A stretch of DNA of 64,000 nt, taken from Hyphomicrobiales bacterium (lineage in GTDB: Bacteria > Pseudomonadota > Alphaproteobacteria > Rhizobiales > Rhizobiaceae). Position numbers and translations under genes: made by a program. Every line of letters starts with the position of its first letter. Positions within the stretch are counted from its first letter, which is position 1. The stretch is taken from positions 16,524 through 80,523 of the forward strand of contig UCFC01000031.1 in assembly GCA_900471515.1 (NCBI GenBank), written 5' to 3'. Shown one piece after another: positions 26,987-35,806 of the stretch. The notes beneath the pieces were generated by a model that searched no databases, was not told where the DNA came from, and saw only the letters and a program-made list of their open reading frames with translations.

Positions 26987-27280
26987 ATGACCACTTACAT
27001 TCTCATGGTAAACTGGACGGATCAGGGAATCCGCAGCGTGAAGGATTCCGCCAAGCGGCTCGATGCGGGAAAGGCGTTGCTCGGCAGCATGGGCGGCTCC
27101 TTCGAGCGCTTCTATCTCACCATGGGCGAATATGACATGGTGGCTGTCTGCGAGGCGCCCGACGACCGGGTCATGGCGCGGTTTACGCTGTCGCTCGGCA
27201 TGGGCGGCAACGTGCGCACGAAAACCTTGAAGGCATTTCCGGAAGTGAATTATCGCGACATCATCGCGTCGCTCGCATAG
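26987..27280 (+). CDS. GYD domain protein
   Basis: A 97-residue protein matching the GYD family, small ferredoxin-fold proteins named for a conserved Gly-Tyr-Asp. Here the region reads MGEYDMVAVCEAPDD (about residues 50-64), and the start is MTTYILMVNWTDQGIRSVKDS. Function is unknown. GGGAGG at 26976-26981 sets the start at 26987 rather than at upstream in-frame ATGs. It is a lone gene between rpoD and the DUF930 pair. Another AEWE/GxYD-type small protein of this class is common in rhizobia. Confidence 0.82.
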   Translation: MTTYILMVNWTDQGIRSVKDSAKRLDAGKALLGSMGGSFERFYLTMGEYDMVAVCEAPDDRVMARFTLSLGMGGNVRTKTLKAFPEVNYRDIIASLA

Positions 27281-27371
27281 ATCAGGATGGCCGATAACTG
27301 GTGACGAGCCAGAGAGAGCGTTGCGGCTGCCTCGCAGCGCTGTCAGTGTCGCTGTGCCTTGAACCCAGAGC

Positions 27372-28136
27372 ATGGACTTGCCTTCGATGGAACATTCCGG
27401 CCTGTTGCAGAGAGGAAAGATCGATCCGGCGTGGCCGGCGTCGCTCGCGCTGCATCTTGCCGTCATCGCGATCCTGCTCGCCTTTCTGCCCGACGTGGTG
27501 CCGATCAGAGCTCCGCCGGAGGACAGTATCGATGTCGAGGTGGTGACACCGCCCGTCGCCGTCGCTCCAGCTGCGCCGCCTGCGGCCCAGCCACCGCCGA
27601 ACCCCGCAGAGGGGAAAAATTCGGTCGCGGCACAGGCTGCTCCCACCGCTCCCGCAACGGCACCCGAGACGGTTTCGCGAGAGGTTCCGCCCGCCTTGCC
27701 GGCGCTGCCGAAACCTCCGGCCTCAGCTGTCCAGCAGCTGGTACAGGCAACGGAACTCTTCTCCGGCAAGACGCTTGCCAGTCCGCGCAGCCGCAGGGCG
27801 CGTCAGCTTATCGCCACGCTGTCGGCCAGCGAGCGCAATCTGCAACTCTGCAATCTCGAGGCGCTGGAGCAGGTCAGCCGCTCCCGGCCGGGCTCCGCGC
27901 CCGATCTCGTTGCGCCCTATGCCATGAAGCCGGAGACGGTGAGGGGCAACAGCATCGAGGTGGGCGGCGGGGCTTTCCGCAGCAAAAAGAACTGGTTCAA
28001 TATCCGCTTCCATTGCGAGGTGGATCCCGCAGGGAAGACTGTCACCGCCTTTGCCTTTGCGATTGGCGATGCCATTCCGAAGGACCTGTGGCAGGAACAC
28101 AATCTGGTGGCCGAGGACGGCGAAGCCGACCAGTGA
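27372..28136 (+). CDS. DUF930 protein with TonB-like membrane anchor (paralog 1)
   Basis: A 254-residue protein. Residues about 22-42 form one transmembrane helix (ASLALHLAVIAILLAFL), followed by a Pro/Ala-rich linker (about 50-115) and a C-terminal DUF930 domain containing LCNLEALEQV, GGGAFRSKKNWFNIRFHC and AFAIGDAIPKDLW. The layout, cytoplasmic tail, helix, proline-rich stretch and periplasmic domain, resembles TonB, but there is no TonB C-terminal domain. The next gene is a paralog 90 bp downstream. Function unknown; an envelope role is inferred from topology. Confidence 0.78.
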   Translation: MDLPSMEHSGLLQRGKIDPAWPASLALHLAVIAILLAFLPDVVPIRAPPEDSIDVEVVTPPVAVAPAAPPAAQPPPNPAEGKNSVAAQAAPTAPATAPETVSREVPPALPALPKPPASAVQQLVQATELFSGKTLASPRSRRARQLIATLSASERNLQLCNLEALEQVSRSRPGSAPDLVAPYAMKPETVRGNSIEVGGGAFRSKKNWFNIRFHCEVDPAGKTVTAFAFAIGDAIPKDLWQEHNLVAEDGEADQ

Positions 28137-28226
28137 GCTTGCTGCTACCGGTCGCGAAGGCCATCATCACAAGGTTTTTTCCATTTGTGGCTTGATGCTG
28201 CCAGTTTTAAAGGCCACATCGCTGCT

Positions 28227-29264
28227 GTGACAGAAGAAGAAGTCGAACCGGATACCGATCACGAGACGCAACACCAGGAGCCTCGCGCTCGCTGGGGCGT
28301 TGTCGCGTCCGTGCTGGTGCATGTGCCCATCGTCGCGCTTCTCATATTCGGCCTGCCGGAGATCCAGCCGAAACCCGCCGAAGACGAGAGCGTGAAGGTG
28401 GAACTCGTGCCGCCGCCGGAGGAGAAGAAGCCGGAGGAGAAGCAGAAAGAGGAAGAGAAGCCCAAGGAACAGGCAAAGGCTGAGCCGCCGCCGCCTCCGC
28501 CTCCGCCACCACCTGCAAGGCGTCCGCCGTCTCAGCCAAAGATGTCGCCTACCGTGTTTGAATTTGCGGAAAAGGATACTGTACCGAACCAGCGCGAGTC
28601 TGGGCCACCGCAGCAGGCACGGGCGCCGAAGCAGTCTGTCAGCGATGTAAGGCAGGCGGAGAAACCTTCCACTGAGCCGTCAAAGCCGGATCAAACTAGA
28701 GTAGCCGAGCAGAGCTCTTCAACGAATCCAGTGCCGGAGGATATCAGTCTGCCGCAGGTCGAAACCGCGGAAGCCAATCCCGAAAAGGATGGCCCCGCGT
28801 CTACGGGAAGCACCGAGGCCAAGACAGATTTCGAGACGGCGAAACCGTTGGAAGAAGCCAAGGTATCGTCGCAAACCGATGTGAAAGCCGAGGAAGCAGA
28901 TCAACTCGCCAAAGCGCGGACATTGTTTTCGGAAGAGATTACGTCCGATCCAGCCATCAAGACGGCGATGAGGAACCTGTCGCGCGGTGACCGTATCGAT
29001 CAGCTTTGTCAGACTGAGCTAAGACAACAACTGATTCACTCGTCGGCGCAGTACAACCCACGTTGGCTGCCTTCTTTCCGGCTTTCGGCGGGGAATGTGC
29101 TTGACGCGAAAGGCGGGGCCTTCAAAAATGGAAATGAATGGTACAACGTAAGGTTTCGCTGCGAGGTCGACAGTGATGCCACGAAGGTCGTATCCTTTGC
29201 CTATGATGTCGGCGATGTGGTTCCGAGAAGCCAATGGAAAAGCCGGCGCTTCCCGGCAGATTAG
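28227..29264 (+). CDS. DUF930 protein with TonB-like membrane anchor (paralog 2)
   Basis: A 345-residue paralog of the preceding gene. After a short acidic tail comes one helix (WGVVASVLVHVPIVALLIFGL), then Lys/Glu- and Pro-rich repeats including a run of ten prolines (residues about 83-92), a Ser/Thr/Glu-rich spacer of about 110 residues, and the DUF930 domain with GGAFKNGNEWYNVRFRC and AYDVGDVVPRSQW. A GTG at 28227 is taken as start; a TTG at 28185 would add 14 residues. Codon use is more varied and lower in GC than upstream genes, mainly in the spacer. The two genes share the last 60 residues' pattern, indicating tandem duplication followed by linker divergence. Confidence 0.75.
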   Translation: MTEEEVEPDTDHETQHQEPRARWGVVASVLVHVPIVALLIFGLPEIQPKPAEDESVKVELVPPPEEKKPEEKQKEEEKPKEQAKAEPPPPPPPPPPARRPPSQPKMSPTVFEFAEKDTVPNQRESGPPQQARAPKQSVSDVRQAEKPSTEPSKPDQTRVAEQSSSTNPVPEDISLPQVETAEANPEKDGPASTGSTEAKTDFETAKPLEEAKVSSQTDVKAEEADQLAKARTLFSEEITSDPAIKTAMRNLSRGDRIDQLCQTELRQQLIHSSAQYNPRWLPSFRLSAGNVLDAKGGAFKNGNEWYNVRFRCEVDSDATKVVSFAYDVGDVVPRSQWKSRRFPAD

Positions 29265-29364
29265 CCCTGGTGGAGTGTCTCGCTTCACAACAAGCCACGC
29301 GCAAGGAACCGTCTCTATCGTTCTCGCATGACCGTTATGGTACGGTAGCGAAGGGACACATGAC

Positions 29365-29526
29365 ATGTCGAACGAGATCGAGCATTTTTTCGAGCGCCAG
29401 GAAGAAGCCGTCAGCCTGATGTTTCTGGAAAACAAGGCAGACGAGCTGACCGACATTCTGGTCGCCGCTCTGGAAGAGGCTTTCGAAATTCTTCTGGAAA
29501 GCGCGCCGGCCGAAACCTTCCACTAA
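29365..29526 (+). CDS. Small acidic helical protein, 53 residues
   Basis: Too short for automatic calling but well supported: AAGGGA lies 9 bp before ATG 29365 and the codon use matches neighbours. The product starts MSNEIEHFFERQEEAVSLM and continues LTDILVAALEEAFEILLES, giving a strongly amphipathic, acidic helical protein. No family is recognised. It lies between the DUF930 pair and the APH-like gene, all on the plus strand. Confidence 0.6.
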   Translation: MSNEIEHFFERQEEAVSLMFLENKADELTDILVAALEEAFEILLESAPAETFH

Positions 29527-29578
29527 GGCGCCCGCGCGCGAGCCCCAATAGGGAGCTCTTTTCCTCAACAGGATCATC

Positions 29579-30376
29579 ATGGTCATATCGCTTCAGGAGG
29601 ATGGCAGACTTCCGGTTTCGGTGCGCAGCCACCTTGGCGGCTATGAATGGCGGCGCGATGCTCTCGGCCGTTCTTCGGCCTGTGTCTTTCGCCTGGAAGC
29701 TCAGGGCCGTCCCGGGCTTTATCTGAAGGTCGAGGAGGCGGGGCCGTTCTGCGAGCTCGCCGACGAGGCCGACAGGCTTGTCTGGCTTGCCGGCAAGGGC
29801 CTCGATTGCCCCGAGGTTATCGCCCTTGAGAGCGACGGCGAACGCAGTTTTCTCCTGATGACGGCGCTGCCGGGGGCCGATCTCGTCACCGCCGCCACGC
29901 TGTTGCCGGAAGAGCGTGTCGAGATCCTCGCCGCGGCGCTCAGCACTCTCCACAGTCTCGATTCCAGCCTCTGTCCCTTTGATCATCGTCTGGACAAACG
30001 TCTTGCGGCCGCCGAAGCGCGCATGCGGGCCGGCCTCGTCGACGAGACGGACTTCGACGAAAAGCGGCTGGGCAAAAGCGCCTTCTTCCTCTTCGGCGAA
30101 TTGCAGCGGCTGCGGCCGGAGAGCGAAAATCTCGTTGTTGCCCATGGCGATGCCTGCCTGCCGAATTTCATGGCCGCGGGCGGCCGGTTTGGCGGTTATG
30201 TCGATTGCTGCCGCCTGGGTGTCGCCGACCGCTACCAGGATATCGCGCTCGCCTGCCACAGCGTCGTCTATAATTTCGGCGAGGAATTTGTGCGCCCGTT
30301 TCTCAATGCTTACGGCCTGTCGATCATCGATCCCGAGAGGATCGAATATTATCAGCTTCTCGACGAGTTCTTCTGA
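29579..30376 (+). CDS. APH(3')-type aminoglycoside phosphotransferase-like kinase
   Basis: A 265-residue protein with the eukaryotic-kinase-like fold of APH(3') enzymes, which transfer phosphate from ATP to the 3'-hydroxyl of kanamycin or neomycin. The catalytic loop is VVAHGDACLPNF (His-Gly-Asp with the Asn five residues on), the metal site is YVDCCRLGVADRYQDIALA, and the C-terminus is YYQLLDEFF, all as in APH(3')-II proteins. A second Cys replaces the usual Gly of IDCGRLG. Length equals the family norm (about 264). Its chromosomal position without mobile elements suggests an intrinsic gene, so resistance is plausible but untested. Confidence 0.88.
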   Translation: MVISLQEDGRLPVSVRSHLGGYEWRRDALGRSSACVFRLEAQGRPGLYLKVEEAGPFCELADEADRLVWLAGKGLDCPEVIALESDGERSFLLMTALPGADLVTAATLLPEERVEILAAALSTLHSLDSSLCPFDHRLDKRLAAAEARMRAGLVDETDFDEKRLGKSAFFLFGELQRLRPESENLVVAHGDACLPNFMAAGGRFGGYVDCCRLGVADRYQDIALACHSVVYNFGEEFVRPFLNAYGLSIIDPERIEYYQLLDEFF

Positions 30377-30429
30377 TCCCTTGCCCGGCTTGCCGCCGGC
30401 TGGCAATGTCGGCGGCAAAGGAGATTGTC

Positions 30430-31230
30430 ATGGCAGCCGGTCAGTTCAGGATGCTGCGCTCGTCGGTGGCGGGCGTCGAAGCGGTGGTGGCGACATCGGG
30501 CCATCGTTTCGCACGCCATACGCATGAGCAGTTCGGCATCGGCCTGATCTTCTCCGGCGCGCAGAAATCGCTGAGCGGGCGCGGCATGGTGGAAGCGGAA
30601 GCCGGCGATCTCATCACCGTCAATCCGAACGAGGTCCATGACGGCGCGCCGATCGGCGAGGCGCGGTCCTGGAGCATTCTCTATTTCGATCCCGCCGTCA
30701 TGGACGGCCTTTCGCGCGAGGTGGCACAAGACAGCGCCGGCCGTTCGGAAATTCCGCGCCCCGTCATTCATGACGGACGGCTCGCCGACCGGTTCCGCGC
30801 GCTGTTCTTCGCCGTGACCGGCGAGGGGGAGCGGCTGCGCTGCGAGGAGCTGCTGCTGTCGGTCATTGCCGATACGATGCGGGAGGCGGCAATGCAGGAG
30901 GAGCCGGCGCCGGCGCCGCGCTCCGTCGTTCACGCCCGCAGCCTGATCGATGACGATCCGGCTGCGGAAATCTCGCTTGCCGACCTGGCGCGCGAAAGCG
31001 GGCTCAGCCGGTTTCAGGTGCTGCGCGCCTTTGCCAGGGCGACGGGCTTTACGCCGCATGCCTATCTCGTTCAGGCCCGCGTCCATCTTGCCCGCCGGCT
31101 GATTGCCGGCGGTGCGGGTCTGGCGCAGGCGGCTGCCGAAAGCGGCTTTGCCGACCAGAGCCATATGACGCGGGCCTTCGTCTGCCGCTATGGGCTGACG
31201 CCCGGCGCCTATGCGCGCGGCCATTCCTGA
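30430..31230 (+). CDS. AraC-family transcriptional regulator
   Basis: A 266-residue regulator. The N-terminal cupin-like effector domain is recognisable by HRFARHTHEQFGIGLIFSG and DLITVNPNEVHDGAP (residues about 25-75). The C-terminal double helix-turn-helix is ISLADLARESGLSRFQVLRAFARATGFTPHAYL (in two stretches) and LAQAAAESGFADQSHMTRAF. Start 30430 has an excellent AAAGGAG. A DMT transporter follows 72 bp downstream on the same strand; this AraC-plus-exporter pairing is common, the regulator usually controlling the transporter. Confidence 0.92.
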   Translation: MAAGQFRMLRSSVAGVEAVVATSGHRFARHTHEQFGIGLIFSGAQKSLSGRGMVEAEAGDLITVNPNEVHDGAPIGEARSWSILYFDPAVMDGLSREVAQDSAGRSEIPRPVIHDGRLADRFRALFFAVTGEGERLRCEELLLSVIADTMREAAMQEEPAPAPRSVVHARSLIDDDPAAEISLADLARESGLSRFQVLRAFARATGFTPHAYLVQARVHLARRLIAGGAGLAQAAAESGFADQSHMTRAFVCRYGLTPGAYARGHS

Positions 31231-31302
31231 CCCCCTGCAATTTCGTTCAAGACCCGCGGCCTTTCGGCCTGTTTGTTTCCGCCGTCTCGAAAGGAGCGGC
31301 AG

Positions 31303-32190
31303 ATGAGCAGGCAATTTCAAGGTTACATCTATCTCACATTGGCCATGACGACGGTCGGCAGCACCGTTGTCGCCAGCAAGGTCATCGCGTCCGGGCTGCC
31401 GCCCTTTACGGCAACGGCGCTGCGTTTTGCGGCTGCCTTCCCCTTCTTCCTGTTTCTGATGCACTGGACGAGGTCGCGGCTGCCGCGGCTTTCCGGACGG
31501 GACTGGCTGATCCTTGTCACGCAGGCGGGGGCGGGGAGCGTCGGTTACACGACGCTCCTGATTTCCGGCCTGTCGCTGACGTCGGCGGCCAATGCCGGCG
31601 TCATCATCGGTACCCTGCCGGTCGTCTCGGCGGCGATCTCCATCCTCGTCCTCGGCGAGAGGCCGCAACGCTTCCTGCTTCTGGCGATCGGCCTTGCGGC
31701 GGCGGGCGTCTTTTCCATCGTCTTCTCGCCGGGTGCCGGCAGCGGGTCCCTTGCCGGTGACATGCTGATTTTCGGCGCGGTTATCTGCGAGGGGCTGTTC
31801 ATCCTGCTGAACAAGCGGCTCGGCACGGCGATCCCGCCATTGACGCAATCGGCGCTGATGACGGCGATCGGTTTCGTGGTTGCCGGTGTGCCGGCCCTGT
31901 TCGAGCATCATGATATCGGCGGCGCTTCGCAACCCGCTTTGCTTGCGGTCGTCTATTATGCGCTGGTGCCGACCGTCGGCGGGTTCATACTCTGGTATGC
32001 GGGCGCGGAGCGCGTCAGCGGCGCGGAGGCTTCGCTCTTTACGGCTGTCGCGCCGGCAAGCGCCGTCATCTTCGCCTTCCTGGCTCTCGGCGAGGCGATC
32101 GGTTCCAACCAGATTTTCGGGATCGCCTGCGTCCTGTCTGCCGTCATCGGTCTTGGGTTCGCAAGCCTTCGCAGGACGGCCAGGAACTGA
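31303..32190 (+). CDS. EamA/DMT-family transporter
   Basis: A 295-residue membrane protein with ten predicted helices in two EamA repeats, typical of drug/metabolite exporters. Repeat 1 includes GSTVVASKVIASGLPPFTAT and LISGLSLTSAANAGVI; repeat 2 includes LIFGAVICEGLFILLNKRL and RVSGAEASLFTAVAPASAV. Start 31303 follows AAAGGAGCGG. The preceding AraC-type gene is probably its regulator. Substrate unknown; amino acids or small metabolites are usual for this group. Confidence 0.9.
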   Translation: MSRQFQGYIYLTLAMTTVGSTVVASKVIASGLPPFTATALRFAAAFPFFLFLMHWTRSRLPRLSGRDWLILVTQAGAGSVGYTTLLISGLSLTSAANAGVIIGTLPVVSAAISILVLGERPQRFLLLAIGLAAAGVFSIVFSPGAGSGSLAGDMLIFGAVICEGLFILLNKRLGTAIPPLTQSALMTAIGFVVAGVPALFEHHDIGGASQPALLAVVYYALVPTVGGFILWYAGAERVSGAEASLFTAVAPASAVIFAFLALGEAIGSNQIFGIACVLSAVIGLGFASLRRTARN

Positions 32191-32210
32191 TGCATGCGCC
32201 GCGATACGCT

Positions 32211-33074
32211 TCAGCCGCGGCGAAAGACGTTGCGATATTCCCGCGGCGTCATGCCGGTCTGCGCCCTGAATTGCCTGTTGAAATTGGCAAGCGATCCATA
32301 GCCGACGGCATCGGCAATATGGCCGATGGGCTGGCCTGTGGCGGAAAGGCGGGCGCAGGCATCGCCGATGCGCATGCGGATCAGATAGTCGGAGACGGTG
32401 GTGCCGGTGTGGCGGCGAAAGAGCCGGTGCAGGCCGGAGACGCTGAGTGCGGCGATATCGGCCAGCTCTTCCAGAGGGATGGCGCGGGCATATTGAAGAT
32501 GCAGGTGGGTAAGCACCCGGTCGATGCGTTCGCGGCTTTCCTGCAGTTCAGGGCTCTGGCCGGGCGCGCTGGCAAGCGCGGATGCCTGACGGTCGCCGGC
32601 AATGCGTCCCAGAATGTTCAAAAGGGACAGCAGCCGCTCGGCGGGCGGTTTTGAAAAGATCGCCTCGATTTCGCTGCGCACGGCATCTGCGGTTTCCTTT
32701 GAAAACTGCAGCCCCCGGTCGGCGCGTGACAGCATGGCTTCGATTGGTGCGAGTTCGATTGCCCCTGCGGTGACCTTGCGCATCCAGTCCGGATGAAACC
32801 AGAGAACCAGGGCGATATGCGGCGTTGCCTCCTCGTATTTTGCGCGGGATACCCAGGTATGCGGCAGGTTGGGGCCGACGAGCACGAGGTCTCCATCCCC
32901 ATATTCCCCGGTATGGTCCCCGATGAAACGCTGGCCGATGGAATTCAGCGTCATGGTCAGCTCGAATTCCGGATGGTGATGCCATTGAAAGGGAATCGCG
33001 TCGTCCAACCGCCGGTTCAGCATGCTCCAGGAGGAATCGGCGTTTCGCGGCAGGATTTCGAGATAAGGCCTCAT
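32211..33074 (-). CDS. AraC-family transcriptional regulator
   Basis: A 287-residue regulator with a cupin sensor (PFQWHHHPEFELTMTLNSIG and GDGDLVLVGPNLPHTW, residues about 28-75) and a C-terminal AraC DNA-binding domain (IPLEELADIAALSVSGLHRL; IGHIADAVGYGSLANFNRQF; GMTPREYRNVF). It is divergent from the PhyH dioxygenase gene (33211) with 136 bp between. Sugar- or polyol-sensing relatives commonly control the divergent gene, so the dioxygenase is its likely target. No clear direct repeats were found in the gap. Confidence 0.9.
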   Translation of the reverse strand: MRPYLEILPRNADSSWSMLNRRLDDAIPFQWHHHPEFELTMTLNSIGQRFIGDHTGEYGDGDLVLVGPNLPHTWVSRAKYEEATPHIALVLWFHPDWMRKVTAGAIELAPIEAMLSRADRGLQFSKETADAVRSEIEAIFSKPPAERLLSLLNILGRIAGDRQASALASAPGQSPELQESRERIDRVLTHLHLQYARAIPLEELADIAALSVSGLHRLFRRHTGTTVSDYLIRMRIGDACARLSATGQPIGHIADAVGYGSLANFNRQFRAQTGMTPREYRNVFRRG

Positions 33075-33210
33075 CGGGCGCCTTTCTGGTTATCGACGCC
33101 AGAATAGTATCATAATCCGCCAAGCCGGCACAACATCGGCCGAGCTGCGGCGTTACACTCTCCCCCATCACCTGAAACGACAGGGATGGAACAAATGATG
33201 GGAGGATCTC

Positions 33211-34146
33211 ATGCAACTGGCAGTCAAACGCGACGCTCATCCGACGGCCTCGTCGGTTACGACACAGCTCAAGGACATCAAGAAGAAGCTGCCGCTGCGG
33301 GTGCTCTCGCAGGCGGACTGGCAGCACTGGACGACGAGGGGTTATGTGATCGTTCGCCAGGCCGTTCCTGCAGCCAATGTCGAGCGGCTTGTGGAGGTGC
33401 TCTGGCGTTTTGACGAGAAGGATCCGAACGATCCTTCGACCTGGTATGCGCCGCAGCGGCGCGAGCACAAGATGAAAGAGCTCAACAATACCGGCATGCT
33501 GGAGATCTACAATCACCAGGCGCTCTGGGATAACCGGATGGAGAAGCGCGTCTATGACGTGTTCGTCGATATCTGGGACCGCGAGGACCTGTGGGTGACG
33601 ATCGACCGCGCCAATCTCAACCCGCCGAAGAAGGTCAAGGGCAATCCGAACGGCTTCATCCACTGGGATGTCGATACGTCCATCCGGCCGCTGCCGATCG
33701 GCGTGCAGGGTGTCTTGAGCCTCAAGAAGCAGGACGGTGATGTCGGCGGCTTCCAGTGCGTGCCCTATCTCTTCGAGCATTTCGAGGAATGGGTGAAGAC
33801 GCAGCCCGAGGATCGCGATCCGATGCATCCCGATATGACCGGCCTTTCGGTTGTCAACATCGACATGGAGCCGGGCGACCTGATGATCTTCAACTCGCTG
33901 CTCGCTCACGGCGTTCGGCCGAACCATTCGGATAACCGCGTGCGCATGGCCCAATATATCTCCATGCATCCGGCCGAATACGACAATGCCGAGGAGCGCG
34001 AGGAGCGCATCCGCCTGTGGCGGGAGCTCGACCATCCGAAGCGCGATGCCTTCCCGGGCGATCCGCGCGAATGGGAAAAGCACAATGCCAAGACCGCCGA
34101 GCTGACGCCGCTCGGCCGCAAGCTGCTCGGCCTCGACCGCTGGTAA
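33211..34146 (+). CDS. Phytanoyl-CoA dioxygenase (PhyH) family protein
   Basis: A 311-residue Fe(II)/2-oxoglutarate-dependent oxygenase candidate. The iron-binding facial triad is visible: HWDVD (His and Asp, HxD, about residue 151) and the distal His in LLAHGVRPNHSDNRVRMAQY, whose Arg contacts 2-oxoglutarate. DLMIFNSLLAHG is characteristic of PhyH. The ATG at 33211 follows GGGAGGATCTC. A divergent AraC gene may regulate it, and a hairpin terminator follows at 34166. Substrate not deducible. Confidence 0.86.
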   Translation: MQLAVKRDAHPTASSVTTQLKDIKKKLPLRVLSQADWQHWTTRGYVIVRQAVPAANVERLVEVLWRFDEKDPNDPSTWYAPQRREHKMKELNNTGMLEIYNHQALWDNRMEKRVYDVFVDIWDREDLWVTIDRANLNPPKKVKGNPNGFIHWDVDTSIRPLPIGVQGVLSLKKQDGDVGGFQCVPYLFEHFEEWVKTQPEDRDPMHPDMTGLSVVNIDMEPGDLMIFNSLLAHGVRPNHSDNRVRMAQYISMHPAEYDNAEEREERIRLWRELDHPKRDAFPGDPREWEKHNAKTAELTPLGRKLLGLDRW

Positions 34147-34165
34147 AAGCCAGGCGATCACAAGT

Positions 34166-34200
34166 CGCGGAGGTGGACGCCTCCGCGGCTCTTTCGTCTT
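34166..34200 (+). terminator. Terminator after the PhyH gene
   Basis: CGCGGAGG (34166-34173) pairs with CCTCCGCG (34080+ region, 34180-34187), 6-nt loop, followed by GCTCTTTCGTCTT. Confidence 0.7.
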
Positions 34201-34276
34201 GACGCGGCAGCGGCAATGGCGATCCTCCGGTTCGATCGTTCAACGAGTGGCGTTGGACGGAGGGATCGGATTTCAG

Positions 34277-35200
34277 ATGCGTATTCTCGTTGTGGGCGCC
34301 GGCGGCATCGGCGGTTATTTCGGCGGCAGGCTGGCGGCTGCGGGCAGGGACGTGACCTTCCTGGTGCGGCCGAAGCGGGCGGAGAGCCTGCTGCTCAACG
34401 GCCTCGTCATCCGCAGCCCGCTCGGCGACGCGCATGTGACGCAGCCAAAGCTGGTGACGGCAGACAGGCTCGGCGGAAGCTTCGATCTCATCCTGCTCGG
34501 CTGCAAGGCGTATGATATCGACGATGCGATGGCCTCCTTCGCGCCGGCGGTCGGGCCGCAGACCGCGATCCTGCCGACGCTGAACGGCATGGCGCATCTC
34601 GATACGCTCGAACGCCGGTTCGGCGCTGCGGCCGTTCTTGGCGGGACCTGCTTCATATCCGCGACCATTGCGCCCGACGGCGCCATCCTCCACATGAACG
34701 ATACGCACAGGCTGAGCTTCGGTGAGAGAAGCGGCGGCCTGTCGCCGCGCATCGAAGCGATCGCCGCGATAATGGCCGATGCCAGCTTCCAGGCGGAGGC
34801 GAGCGCCGACATCCTGCAGGCGATGTGGGACAAGTGGGTCTTCATCGCTTCCAGCGCCGGCATGACCTGCCTCATGCGCTCGGCGATCGGCGACTATGTC
34901 GCGGCCGGTGCCTCGGACGCTGCGTTGCAGCTGGTCGACGAATGCGCCTCGGTGGCCGCCGGCCAGGGTTTTGCGCCCGGCGCGGCCGCGCTCGAGCGCA
35001 TTCGCGGCATGATGACGATGGCCGGGTCTGCCATCACCACGTCCATGCTGCGCGATATCGAAGCGGGCGGGCGCATCGAGGCGGGCCAGATCATCGGCGA
35101 CATGATCGTCCGGTCCGGCACGCGGCCGCCGATCCTCTCGCTCGTCCACGCGCATCTGAGGGCCTATGAGATTCGCAGGGCGAGGGAGGGCGGCCGCTGA
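34277..35200 (+). CDS. Ketopantoate reductase-like (ApbA/PanE) dehydrogenase
   Basis: A 307-residue NADPH-dependent 2-hydroxyacid dehydrogenase. The dinucleotide site is at the very N-terminus (MRILVVGAGGIGGYFGGRLA), followed by FLVRPKRAESL, LGCKAYDIDDA, the LPTLNGMAHLD loop and the PanE lysine region in LQAMWDKWVFIASSAGMTCL. True PanE reduces 2-dehydropantoate for pantothenate synthesis; multiple ApbA-like paralogs in rhizobia act on other 2-oxoacids, so I do not assign panE. Start 34277 is set by GGAGGGATCGG upstream. Stands alone between a terminator and a DUF427 gene. Confidence 0.86.
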   Translation: MRILVVGAGGIGGYFGGRLAAAGRDVTFLVRPKRAESLLLNGLVIRSPLGDAHVTQPKLVTADRLGGSFDLILLGCKAYDIDDAMASFAPAVGPQTAILPTLNGMAHLDTLERRFGAAAVLGGTCFISATIAPDGAILHMNDTHRLSFGERSGGLSPRIEAIAAIMADASFQAEASADILQAMWDKWVFIASSAGMTCLMRSAIGDYVAAGASDAALQLVDECASVAAGQGFAPGAAALERIRGMMTMAGSAITTSMLRDIEAGGRIEAGQIIGDMIVRSGTRPPILSLVHAHLRAYEIRRAREGGR

Positions 35201-35266
35201 CCCCTTGGGATGGCCGCTTGCGCACCCTATCTCTGCGGTAGAGATATCAATCCGGAGATGACCCCC

Positions 35267-35665
35267 ATGTCAGGCAAGCCGATCAAGATTCCCGGGCCGG
35301 ATCATCCGATCACCGTCGAACACAATCCCTCCCGTATCGTCGTCAAGCTCGGCGGCCGCGTGATTGCCGATACGCGTGATGCGTTGACGCTGCGCGAGGC
35401 TTCCTATCCGCCGGTGCAGTATATTCCACGCAAGGATGTGGATATGTCGCTCCTTCAGCGCAGCGACCATACCAGCCATTGTCCCTACAAGGGCGAGGCA
35501 TCCTATTACAGCATTCCTGGCGGCGGTGAACGCTCGAGGAATGCGATCTGGACCTACGAGACGCCCAATCCGGCTGTCGCCAATATCCGGGACCATATGG
35601 CTTTTTATCCGGACCGCGTGGATTCCATCGAGGAGTTCTCGTCGCCGGAAGCAGGGCAATTCTAA
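35267..35665 (+). CDS. DUF427 protein
   Basis: A 132-residue protein of the DUF427 family (beta-rich, function unknown). Characteristic stretches are HNPSRIVVKLGGRVIADTRDAL, YPPVQYIPRKDVDMSLL, SHCPYKGEASYYSI and PNPAVANIRDHMAFYPDRVD. GGAG at 35253-35256 favours ATG 35267 over 35258. The gene follows the ApbA-like gene by 66 bp on the same strand. No function can be inferred from context. Confidence 0.85.
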   Translation: MSGKPIKIPGPDHPITVEHNPSRIVVKLGGRVIADTRDALTLREASYPPVQYIPRKDVDMSLLQRSDHTSHCPYKGEASYYSIPGGGERSRNAIWTYETPNPAVANIRDHMAFYPDRVDSIEEFSSPEAGQF

Positions 35666-35806
35666 GGGACAGGTTGCCTGCCGCCTTCCTGTTTGCGGGC
35701 GGCCGGGCGAAGCGCCTGCGAATGTTTAAGCGTATTGGGTTAATATGAAACCTCCTCAGGTTGCAGTATTCTTGCACGCGGCAGGAATTATGCAGCCGGG
35801 GGGCTC

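Noticed and set aside
28495..28515. Simple CCG/CCT tandem repeat as a phase-variable tract
   Set aside because: It encodes the polyproline stretch in codon units; length change would keep frame, so phase switching is not expected.
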